Positions 7,182-13,689 of a DNA stretch of 15,921 nucleotides are shown here, piece by piece; position 1 is the stretch's first letter, and the number at the start of each line of letters is the position of its first letter. Both the position numbers and the translations under genes were made by a program. The notes under the pieces were generated by a model that had not been told where the DNA came from, made no database searches, and was given only the letters and a program-made list of their open reading frames with translations. This DNA is from an uncultured Verrucomicrobiota bacterium (lineage in GTDB: Bacteria; Verrucomicrobiota; Kiritimatiellia; RFP12; UBA1067), in assembly GCA_946631535.1 (NCBI GenBank), contig CAMPAF010000032.1, forward strand, positions 1 to 15,921, written 5' to 3'.

Positions 7182-8765
7182 ATGAAGAAGCTTGTGTTCT
7201 TGGCGGCGGCCTGCACGATGGCCATCGTTGCAGAGGCTGACGTGCGCCTGGCGCCGGTGTTTGGCGACAAGATGGTGCTGCAGAGGGAGATGCCCGTTCG
7301 CGTGTGGGGCTTTGCGGATCCGCGCGAGACGGTGACGGTACGGTTCGCGGACCAGAAGAAGACGGTAATCGCAGAGGACGACGGCACGTGGAGGGTGGAG
7401 CTTGATCCGATGCCTGCCTCGCGCGAGGGGCGGACTCTCACCGTTACCGGCTGCAAGCCGGACGGCGGAAGCTGGGCGAACGGATATGGCCTCTGGGCAT
7501 CGAAGAACGCCACGAACGAGCAGAAGATCGAGGACGTGCTGGTGGGCGAGGTGTGGTTCTGCTCGGGCCAGTCCAACACCAGCTGCCCGATCTGGGGTAA
7601 GGGCCCTCGCTTCCGCGACGGCCAGGGCGCGATGGTCCTCCAGATGACGAAGCGCCCGCTCGTGCGCCTCGTGAAGATGCCGACCGTGTGGAAGACCGAG
7701 CCCAACCTCGGGCTTCAGGCCACGTGGATGGAGATGGATCCGCAGCTGTTCGCCGACTTCCAGCGCGGCTTGAGCCTGCCTTCGGCGATGGGCTACTATT
7801 TCGCTCTCGAGCTCTACGGCGCGCTTGAGATCCCCATCGGCCTTATGGATTCCAGCTGGGGCGGCACCAACATCGACGCCTGGACGCCGCCCAGCGGACT
7901 CGCGTCGCGTCCCGACCTCAAGGACGTGGCGGAACTGCCCCTGCTTGAGGCGGATGCGTTCAAGAAGGCGCGCGAGAAGGGCGGCATCTACTGCGGGAAG
8001 GGGATCTACGGCGGTCCCCAGCAGCAGCCGAGCGTGCTCTGGAACGGAATGGTGGCTGCGTTCGCGCCGATGGCGATCCGCGGATTCATCTGGTACCAGG
8101 GATGCCACAACTCTGGCGAGTACCAGCGCTACTGCTCGAAGATGCACGCGCTCTACAACGGCTGGGCGAAGGAGTTCGAGAACCCGGACCTGAAGCTGTA
8201 CTTCGTGCAGCTCGCACCGTGGGGCAATCCCGGCATCGCCAACATCCAGGAGGCGCAGGCGCAGTTCGACGCCGAACAGCCGAATGCCGGAATGGCCGTG
8301 ATCAACGACGTCGGCAATCTCGTGGACATCCATCCGAACGACAAGCGTACGGTCGCGAAGCGCCTGGCCATCCACGCGCTCAAGCGCGACTACGGCTTCA
8401 CGTCGATCCGCGACAACTCGCCCACGCTGAAGGGATGGAAGATCGACGGCAACAAGTTCCGCCTTACGTTCAACGACGCCGAGGGCTGGTACATCTACAA
8501 TCCGGACCGCAGCGTCCAGACCGGCTTCGAGATCGCCGGCGAGGACGGCAAGTTCGTTCCCGCCAAGATCGAGAACCTCGCCTGGGGCAAGGGGCGCGAC
8601 GGCAAGCCGAAATGCGACGGCAACATCAACGGCGCGGAGCTCGTAGTGAGCGCCGACGGCGTGGCCGCGCCGAAGAAGCTGCGCTACCTATACTCGAAGC
8701 CGTGGTTCGGTTGCGTGTACAACGAGAGCGCACTGCCGCTCGGTGCGTTTCACATCGGCGAGTAA
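7182..8765 (+). CDS. Sialate O-acetylesterase-like secreted esterase
   Basis: A 527-residue protein of the SASA/sialate O-acetylesterase family, which removes acetyl groups from sialic acids or other acetylated sugars in the periplasm or outside the cell. A signal peptide is visible at 1-19. An N-terminal beta domain with the family phrase LAPVFGDKMVLQREMPVRVWG (starting at 23) precedes the SGNH-type catalytic domain. The nucleophile is Ser131 in SGQSN (128-132), the sugar-pocket phrase GLMDSSWGGTNIDAW is at 220-234, WYQG at 304-307, and the catalytic His384 lies in DIHP (382-385). The usual E-x-N after WYQG is C-H-N here, a possible specificity change. I chose the ATG at 7182 for its signal peptide and ribosome-binding site. 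It follows proS by 55 bases without a visible promoter and precedes the CE7 esterase by 38 bases, so co-transcription is likely. Substrate could be acetylated plant polymers rather than sialic acid; no other sialic acid genes are present here. Confidence 0.9.
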   Translation: MKKLVFLAAACTMAIVAEADVRLAPVFGDKMVLQREMPVRVWGFADPRETVTVRFADQKKTVIAEDDGTWRVELDPMPASREGRTLTVTGCKPDGGSWANGYGLWASKNATNEQKIEDVLVGEVWFCSGQSNTSCPIWGKGPRFRDGQGAMVLQMTKRPLVRLVKMPTVWKTEPNLGLQATWMEMDPQLFADFQRGLSLPSAMGYYFALELYGALEIPIGLMDSSWGGTNIDAWTPPSGLASRPDLKDVAELPLLEADAFKKAREKGGIYCGKGIYGGPQQQPSVLWNGMVAAFAPMAIRGFIWYQGCHNSGEYQRYCSKMHALYNGWAKEFENPDLKLYFVQLAPWGNPGIANIQEAQAQFDAEQPNAGMAVINDVGNLVDIHPNDKRTVAKRLAIHALKRDYGFTSIRDNSPTLKGWKIDGNKFRLTFNDAEGWYIYNPDRSVQTGFEIAGEDGKFVPAKIENLAWGKGRDGKPKCDGNINGAELVVSADGVAAPKKLRYLYSKPWFGCVYNESALPLGAFHIGE

Positions 8766-8803
8766 AAGGAAGGTTAAAGGGTTATTGAAATGAAAGGAAA
8801 ACG

Positions 8804-10177
8804 ATGAAGAAGATTACTGCAATTGGAATCCTGCTGGCGGCGGTTGCCGCATTCGCGGGCGAGCTTGACGGAGGATTCCTCAAGGGCGTGACGGACAAGG
8901 AGAAGCCTTTCTACGCGCCCGGCGAAGAGATGACGTTCACCCTTCGGCTGGAGGGAATCAAGGCGTTTCCGCCCGGAGAGTGGTTCATCTCGTGGGAGCG
9001 TTCTGGCGACGACGGGAACCGGAATTCCGGCAAGGTTCCGGCTTCGCTCACGGAGCCGCTCGTCATCAAGACCTCGCTAGACAAGCCGGGTTTCGTCCGG
9101 GTCCGCGCGATGCTCGTGGACGGGAAGGGGAACGTCTACCGCAAGGCGTTCACCGGCAACCCCAACACGCCCGAGGGCAAGGCGGCGATGAACCGCTTCG
9201 AGCGCACGGACAAGCGCATCTTCTTCGACGGCGGCGCTGGCGTGCAGCCCGAGAAGCTGCAGGGGCATGCCGAGCCGGCTGATTTCGACTCGTTCTGGGC
9301 CAAGCAGTACGCGCGCCTCGACCTCGTGCCGATCAAGCCTGAGCTTATCGAGCTGCCGTGCAGCAACCCCAAGGCGCGCATCTACGCGGTGCAGGTGCCG
9401 TGCGCGGGGCTGCGTCCGGTAACCGGATACCTTACCGTGCCCAAGGCCGTCGACGACGGCGCGAAGTTCCCGTGCCGCCTCGAGACGCACGGGTACAGCG
9501 GAGACCGTTGCCAGCACGACGCGCCGGGCTGGGCGCGCGACAACGAGATCGTGTTCAACATCAACGCCCACGGCCAGAAGCTTCCGGCGTTCGGTGCCAC
9601 CGAGGCCGACCGCAAGATGCTCCGCTGGGAAACCCGCTCGAACGGCTATTCCTACGCCTTCGACCCCGCGCAGAACGCCGATCCCGAGACGGCCTACTTC
9701 AACGGCATGGTGCTGCGCGTCAAGCGCGCGCTCCAGTACCTTAAGACGGTCAAGGGCTGGAACGGCAAGGACCTCATCGCCTCCGGCGGCAGCCAGGGCG
9801 GCCTGCAGACGATCTGGGCGGCCGGCTGCGGCGAGGGCGTGACGCGCGCCGAGAGCGGCATCACCTGGTGCTGCGACATGTACACGAGCGGCAAGCTTCG
9901 CAAGGATCCTTCGCTCAATCTGGCCGGCGACGGCTGGTACATCGGCTGGACGGACGCCATGGGGTACTACGACGCCGCGAATTTCGGGAAGCGCATCCCG
10001 AAGACGTGCCTCACGATCATCACGCGCGCGGGCCTCGGCGACTACTGCTGCCCGCCTCGCGGCCTCGCGATCCTCTACAACAACATCCCCGGCCCGAAGA
10101 AGATCTGGTGGGTGCAGGGTTCGACGCACGGCTTCGTGCCGCCGTCCCCGAACCAGAACTTCTGGCTCGAAAACTAA
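8804..10177 (+). CDS. Acetyl xylan esterase / cephalosporin-C deacetylase family (CE7, AXE1)
   Basis: A 457-residue secreted alpha/beta hydrolase that would remove acetyl groups from xylan-type oligosaccharides. The signal peptide spans 1-18 (cleavage after AFA). An extra N-terminal beta domain (about 25-130) precedes the AXE1 catalytic domain, making the protein longer than the roughly 320-residue single-domain CE7 enzymes. The catalytic Ser330 lies in GGSQGG (328-333), the acid is Asp413 in GLGDYCCPP, and His442 in GSTHGF. The CPP after the Asp and the HGYSGD phrase (229-234) are typical of the family. AAGGA (8794-8798) lies five bases before the ATG. The gene is the last of the proS-esterase-esterase run and is followed by a strong hairpin terminator. 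Whether it prefers xylan, pectin or another acetylated glycan cannot be told from sequence. Confidence 0.92.
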   Translation: MKKITAIGILLAAVAAFAGELDGGFLKGVTDKEKPFYAPGEEMTFTLRLEGIKAFPPGEWFISWERSGDDGNRNSGKVPASLTEPLVIKTSLDKPGFVRVRAMLVDGKGNVYRKAFTGNPNTPEGKAAMNRFERTDKRIFFDGGAGVQPEKLQGHAEPADFDSFWAKQYARLDLVPIKPELIELPCSNPKARIYAVQVPCAGLRPVTGYLTVPKAVDDGAKFPCRLETHGYSGDRCQHDAPGWARDNEIVFNINAHGQKLPAFGATEADRKMLRWETRSNGYSYAFDPAQNADPETAYFNGMVLRVKRALQYLKTVKGWNGKDLIASGGSQGGLQTIWAAGCGEGVTRAESGITWCCDMYTSGKLRKDPSLNLAGDGWYIGWTDAMGYYDAANFGKRIPKTCLTIITRAGLGDYCCPPRGLAILYNNIPGPKKIWWVQGSTHGFVPPSPNQNFWLEN

Positions 10178-10187
10178 GCCTAGGCCA

Positions 10188-10214
10188 GGGCGCGGCGTCT
10201 CGCCGCGCCCTTTA
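10188..10214 (+). terminator. Intrinsic terminator between convergent genes
   Basis: A perfect 10-bp stem GGGCGCGGCG/CGCCGCGCCC (10188-10197 with 10201-10210) around a TCT loop is followed by TTTA. It begins 11 bases after the CE7 esterase stop. The opposite-strand ATPase gene ends at 10212, so its transcript would also form this hairpin, but without a T run on that side. Confidence 0.75.
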
Positions 10215-11612
10215 TGCCTTCTTGGGCCAGTACTTGTCCGTGAACTTCGAGGGGATGCCGACCTCGGACTTGTCGAAGCAGTCTGCGAGGATCTTCCATC
10301 CGAGGTCGAGGGCGTCGATGAGGTCGATGTTGACCGAGAGGTCCATCATCTCCTTCTCGAAGGCGGCGCCGTACTTGAGCAGCTTCAGGTCCCAGGCGCT
10401 CATCTTGAAGCCCATCGACTGCTTCTCCACGGTCTCCTTGTACTGGGCGTAGAGCTTGATCATGGCGTCCATGATCGTGCGGTGGTCTTCGCGGGTGGTG
10501 TTGTGCTCGCGGAACCATTCCTTGTCGCTGCCGACATTCTTGTCTTTCTCGGCCGCCGACAGCACCTTGTCCTGCTGCAGCGACCGCGACGTGCCCTTGT
10601 TCACCTGCTGCTTGAGACGAGAGAGCGAGCCGAACGGCTCGATGCGTCCGTTGCGGAGGTAGAACTGCCCCTCGGTGATGTAGCCGGTGTTGTCAGGAAC
10701 GGGGTGGGTGACGTCGTCTCCGGGCATTGTCGTGACGGCGAGGATGGTGATGGAGCCGGCGCCGTCGAAGTCCACAGCCTTCTCGTAGCGGGCGGCGAGC
10801 TGCGAGTAGAGGTCGCCAGGATAGCCGCGGTTCGAGGGAATCTGCTCCATCGTGATGGAGATTTCCTTCATGGCGTCGGCGAAGGACGTCATGTCGGTGA
10901 GGAGCACCAGCACGTCCTTGCCCTGGAGGGCGAACTTCTCGGCGACCGCGAGGGAAACATCAGGCACGAGCATGCACTCCACCGTCGGGTCTGCCGCTGT
11001 GTGGACGAACATGACGGTCTTGGAAAGGGCGCCGGACTCGTCTAGCGTGGAGCGGAACTTCAGGTACTCGTCGTACTTGAGGCCCATGCCGCCGATGATG
11101 ATCACGTCGGAGTCGGCCTGGAGCGCGATGCGGGCGAGCAGGTCGTTGTAGGGCTCGCCGGCGCGGGCGAAGATCGGCAGCTTCTGGCTTTTGACGAGCG
11201 AGTTGAAGAGGTCGATCATCGGGATGTTGGTGCGCACCATCTGGTTCGGCATGATGCGCTTGGAGGGGTTGACGGACGGCTGGCCGATCGGGATCATGTT
11301 CTCGGAGATGGTGGGGCCGCCGTCGCGCGGCTCGCCGGTGCCGGTGAACGCGCGCCCGAGAAGGGCCTCGGAGAAGGGGATCTTCATTGTCTCGCCGAGG
11401 AAGCGGACTGACGCGTCGGTGTCCACGCCGCGCGCGCCGGCAAAGATCTGCAGGGTGACGTTGGGGCCGTCCAGCTTGATGACCTGCGCCAGGGAGGTGC
11501 CAGCGCGCGACTGCACCTCCGCGATCTCGTTGTACTTTACGCCTTCGGCGCGAAGCGTGGCGATCGAGCCCGAAAGCGCGTCGATTCGATGATATACTTT
11601 GCTGTTGAACAT
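10212..11612 (-). CDS. atpB: V/A-type ATP synthase/ATPase subunit B
   Basis: A 466-residue non-catalytic B subunit of the V1/A1 head of a rotary ATPase, a membrane-attached ion pump or ATP synthase; the length is normal. Family phrases seen: [15 protein letters not shown] (87-100), the segment around [16 protein letters not shown] (133-148), [15 protein letters not shown] (238-252), [19 protein letters not shown] (261-279) and [22 protein letters not shown] (from 295). As expected for B and not A, there is no GxxxxGKT P-loop. A good AAAGGAG site lies four bases before the ATG. The gene stands alone: a plus-strand gene lies upstream and a convergent gene and hairpin downstream, with none of the A, D, E, I or K subunit genes that normally flank it. 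The partner genes must be elsewhere. The symbol ntpB is also used for this subunit. Confidence 0.96.
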   Translation of the reverse strand: MFNSKVYHRIDALSGSIATLRAEGVKYNEIAEVQSRAGTSLAQVIKLDGPNVTLQIFAGARGVDTDASVRFLGETMKIPFSEALLGRAFTGTGEPRDGGPTISENMIPIGQPSVNPSKRIMPNQMVRTNIPMIDLFNSLVKSQKLPIFARAGEPYNDLLARIALQADSDVIIIGGMGLKYDEYLKFRSTLDESGALSKTVMFVHTAADPTVECMLVPDVSLAVAEKFALQGKDVLVLLTDMTSFADAMKEISITMEQIPSNRGYPGDLYSQLAARYEKAVDFDGAGSITILAVTTMPGDDVTHPVPDNTGYITEGQFYLRNGRIEPFGSLSRLKQQVNKGTSRSLQQDKVLSAAEKDKNVGSDKEWFREHNTTREDHRTIMDAMIKLYAQYKETVEKQSMGFKMSAWDLKLLKYGAAFEKEMMDLSVNIDLIDALDLGWKILADCFDKSEVGIPSKFTDKYWPKKA

Positions 11613-11618
11613 GGGACT

Positions 11619-11667
11619 CCTTTGGGGAAACCGTGGCGCGTATTTTACCGCATCCCTTCCCCAAAGG
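11619..11667. promoter_or_regulatory. 11-bp inverted repeat in the divergent intergenic region
   Basis: CCTTTGGGGAA (11619-11629) and TTCCCCAAAGG (11657-11667) form a perfect inverted repeat 27 bases apart, between the divergent ATPase and mannonate genes. The left arm overlaps the ATPase Shine-Dalgarno. A -10-like box for the ATPase gene (TAAAAT on the minus strand, 11642-11647) lies between the arms. It could be an operator, but no known regulator motif is recognised. Confidence 0.35.
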
Positions 11668-11702
11668 CAAGTCTCGACAATCCGTCAGTCGTGCGGCTGA
11701 GA

Positions 11703-11715
11703 TTTTTGGTATAAT
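11703..11715 (+). promoter_or_regulatory. Promoter of the mannonate gene pair
   Basis: TTTTTGGTATAAT: a T run, TGG extension and perfect TATAAT (11710-11715). Expected start is near 11722. A strong GAAGGAGA ribosome-binding site (11726-11733) precedes the ATG at 11741, so the leader is very short. No consensus -35 hexamer is apparent at the usual distance. Confidence 0.6.
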
Positions 11716-11740
11716 CAATCGCGTTGAAGGAGACAAGGCA

Positions 11741-12664
11741 ATGAGTGAATTCTGCAAGGACAAGGTTGCGGTGGTGACGGGCGCGGGCGGCACGCTCTGC
11801 AGCGCGATCGCCAAGGATCTCGCGCGGAAAGGCGCGAAGGTGGTGCTGATAGGACGCACGCGCGCGAAGCTGGAGAAGGTGGCCTCTGAAATAATGGGAG
11901 GGTCGCGCTCCGGCGCGACCGCGGACGCGCAGGAGCGCGTCCCTCCCAGTGTGCGCATCGAGCCGGGGGACGTGACCGACGAGAAGGCGATGCAGGAGAT
12001 CGCGGACCGCGTGCTGGCCGAGTGGGGGCCATGCAGGTACCTGATCAACGGCGCGGGCGGCAACAACGTGAAGGCGATGCCCACGCGTTTGAGGTTCTCT
12101 GAGGCGGATTTGGCGGGAGGGTCGCGCTCCGGCGCGACCTCGGACGCGCAGGAGCGCGTCCCTTCCCCGGACCGCGGCTTCTGGGACATCGACATGGAGG
12201 CGTTCAAGAGCGTGCTTGAGATCAACACCATCGGCACGGTCGTCCCAAGCCGGATCTTCGGCCTGCAGATGGCGAGGGCGGGCGGCGGCGCTATCCTCAA
12301 CTTCGGCTCGATGAACACGTACCGTCCGCTCACGCGCGTCGCGCCATACGCGATGAGCAAGGCGGCGATCGCGAACTGGACGATGTTCTTCGCGCAGTAC
12401 ATGGCGCCAGCGAAGGTGCGCGTGAACGCCGTTGCGCCCGGGTTCTTCGTCAACGAGCGCTCGAAGCAGTACCTGATGACGCCCGACGGCGGCTTCTCGG
12501 CGCGCGGACAGCAGGTGATCGCGCATACGCCGGCCGGGCGGTTCGGCGAGGCGGAGGAGCTGCTGGGGTGCGTGGAATGGCTGCTCGACGACGAGAAGGC
12601 CGGCTTCGTGACCGGCATCACCGTGCCTGTGGACGGCGGCTTCCTCGCATCCGCCGGCGTGTGA
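11741..12664 (+). CDS. uxuB: D-mannonate oxidoreductase (fructuronate reductase), SDR family
   Basis: A 307-residue cytoplasmic short-chain dehydrogenase that should interconvert D-fructuronate and D-mannonate with NAD(P)H. It resembles the B. subtilis UxuB (YjmF) type rather than the long E. coli type. The nucleotide-binding glycine motif TGAGGTLCSAIA is at 13-24, the NGAGG motif at 103-107, and the catalytic Ser190, Tyr203 and Lys207 are in place. The family phrases IAHTPAGRFGEAEELLG (260-276) and TGITVPVDGGF (291-301) support the assignment, as does the mannonate dehydratase gene 17 bases downstream. Two palindromic elements encode residues 53-69 and 126-143, both at points where relatives have short surface loops; without them the protein has the usual length. 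GAAGGAGA precedes the chosen start. The paired genes form an operon of the hexuronate pathway leading to 2-keto-3-deoxygluconate. Confidence 0.9.
   Translation: MSEFCKDKVAVVTGAGGTLCSAIAKDLARKGAKVVLIGRTRAKLEKVASEIMGGSRSGATADAQERVPPSVRIEPGDVTDEKAMQEIADRVLAEWGPCRYLINGAGGNNVKAMPTRLRFSEADLAGGSRSGATSDAQERVPSPDRGFWDIDMEAFKSVLEINTIGTVVPSRIFGLQMARAGGGAILNFGSMNTYRPLTRVAPYAMSKAAIANWTMFFAQYMAPAKVRVNAVAPGFFVNERSKQYLMTPDGGFSARGQQVIAHTPAGRFGEAEELLGCVEWLLDDEKAGFVTGITVPVDGGFLASAGV
11896..11947. repeat. In-frame GC-rich palindromic element, copy 2 (in uxuB)
   Basis: GGGAG (11896-11900) and CTCCC (11943-11947) enclose hairpins GGTCGCGC-TCCG-GCGCGACC (11901-11920) and GGACGCGC-AGGA-GCGCGTCC (11923-11942). Translated in the host frame it gives GSRSGATADAQERVPP. 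The loops TCC and GGA are complementary to each other, where copy 1 has TGCT and AGCA. All six frames are free of stops. Confidence 0.9.
12115..12167. repeat. In-frame GC-rich palindromic element, copy 3 (in uxuB)
   Basis: Nearly identical to copy 2, 219 bases downstream in the same gene, orientation and reading frame: hairpins at 12120-12139 and 12142-12161. It encodes GSRSGATSDAQERVPSP. The outer right arm is altered (CTTCCC for CTCCC) and the spacer between hairpins is TC instead of GC. Confidence 0.9.
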
Positions 12665-12681
12665 CGGCTACGGAGATCGAA

Positions 12682-13689
12682 ATGACGCTTGTGGAGTTTG
12701 TGCCGCCGAAACCGCATCCGCTCTGGAAGCTCTGCCTCCAGATGGGAATCACGGACGTCATCGTCAAGGTGAATCCGTCGCTGACGGGCCTGCCGGACCC
12801 GTGGCGGTTCGAGACGTTGTCGTCCATCGTGTCGGGCCTGGCGTCCGCCGGGCTGCGCGTCGTCGGGCTCGAGGGCGACCCGTTCGACATGTCGCCGATC
12901 AAGGAGTACGGCGCAACGGGGGAGGGTCGCGCTGCTGCGCGGCCGGAGGCGCTTGATCACTATTGTGAATTGCTCGAGTCAATGGGGCGGCTATGGATAA
13001 AACTTCTCTGCTACAACTTCATGCCGGGAACGGGCTGGGCGCGGACCGGGGTGCGCCTCGTCCGAGGAGGCGCGAAGGCGACGTGTTTCTCGTGGCGTGA
13101 ATATTTAACACAGAGGCACAGAGACACAGAGGGCGATCTTGTTCTCAATGCGGATCAGGTGTGGGACAACTACGAGCGCTTCATCAAGTCGGTGATGCCG
13201 ACGGCCGAGAAGTGCGGCATCCGCATGGGGCTTCATCCCGACGATCCGTGCCTGCCTTCGCTCGGCGGATACGCGCGCATCTTCGGTTCTGTGGAGGCGT
13301 ACGACCGCGCGTATGCGCTCTATCCCTCGCCGTCGAACGCGGTCACATTCTGCCAGGCGAACTTCAAGCTGATGGGCGCAGACCTCGATGCCACCGCAAG
13401 GCACTTTGGCGACCGCATCGCCTTCATCCACGTGCGCGACGTGGAAGGGGACAAGACCGACTTCACGGAACTGTTCCACGACCAGGGGACGACAGACCAG
13501 TTCGCGCTGATGCGCACCTACCGCTCGCTGGGCCTGGACGTGCCGGTGCGCGGCGACCACGTGCCGGAAATGGAGGGCGACCGTCTCCTGGACGAGAACT
13601 GCATCCCCGGCTACTTCACGATGGGCCGCCTGTTCGCGAACGGATACCTCAAGGCGCTTTTGCAGGGGACTGAGGAGCGGCGCTCCTGA
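12682..13689 (+). CDS. uxuA: Mannonate dehydratase
   Basis: A 335-residue cytoplasmic TIM-barrel enzyme that dehydrates D-mannonate to 2-keto-3-deoxy-D-gluconate. Family signatures: LLCYNFMPGTGWART (108-122), GLHPDDP (183-189), TFCQAN (222-227), FIHVRD (248-253) and RGDHVP (290-295). His185, Cys224, His250 and Asp292 match the metal ligands known in UxuA. It is a divergent, somewhat short member: E. coli UxuA has 394 residues and B. subtilis UxuA about 359. GGAG at 12672-12675 supports the ATG at 12682; a GTG at 12661 overlapping the upstream stop is a weaker alternative. Two unrelated repeats lie inside: a half palindromic element (residues 80-88) and an 'LTQRHRDTEG' mini-repeat (142-151), both in frame and near variable loops of the family. 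The 3' end overlaps the convergent esterase gene by 41 bases. Confidence 0.87.
   Translation: MTLVEFVPPKPHPLWKLCLQMGITDVIVKVNPSLTGLPDPWRFETLSSIVSGLASAGLRVVGLEGDPFDMSPIKEYGATGEGRAAARPEALDHYCELLESMGRLWIKLLCYNFMPGTGWARTGVRLVRGGAKATCFSWREYLTQRHRDTEGDLVLNADQVWDNYERFIKSVMPTAEKCGIRMGLHPDDPCLPSLGGYARIFGSVEAYDRAYALYPSPSNAVTFCQANFKLMGADLDATARHFGDRIAFIHVRDVEGDKTDFTELFHDQGTTDQFALMRTYRSLGLDVPVRGDHVPEMEGDRLLDENCIPGYFTMGRLFANGYLKALLQGTEERRS
12920..12944. repeat. Half palindromic element, copy 4 (in uxuA)
   Basis: GGGAG then GGTCGCGC-TGCT-GCGCGGCC, which is the left hairpin of the element (TGCT variant) without the right half. It is read in a different frame from the full copies and gives EGRAAARPE. One stem base has changed (GCGCGGCC for GCGCGACC). 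It looks like a truncated or partly deleted insertion. Confidence 0.65.
13105..13132 (+). repeat. 'cacagaggcacagagacacagag' mini-repeat inside uxuA
   Basis: An AT-richer stretch of CACAGAG-type units breaks the otherwise GC-rich coding sequence and encodes LTQRHRDTEG within mannonate dehydratase (residues 142-151). From memory this short repeat occurs in many unrelated bacterial genomes, usually between genes. Here it is in frame and the enzyme's conserved motifs continue on both sides. Confidence 0.75.

Noticed and set aside
11896..12167. The two uxuB palindromes as a CRISPR or transcription terminators
   Set aside because: Only two copies 219 bases apart with conserved coding sequence between them, no T run, and a reading frame that continues through.
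10960..12960. A 666-codon minus-strand frame crossing atpB, the promoter region and uxuB
   Set aside because: It is antisense to uxuB and out of frame with atpB, both of which carry full family motifs; long frames are expected by chance in this base composition.
13673..13687. The palindrome AGGAGCGGCGCTCCT at the end of uxuA as a terminator
   Set aside because: The stem is only seven pairs, with no T run on either strand, and it lies inside the coding ends of both genes.
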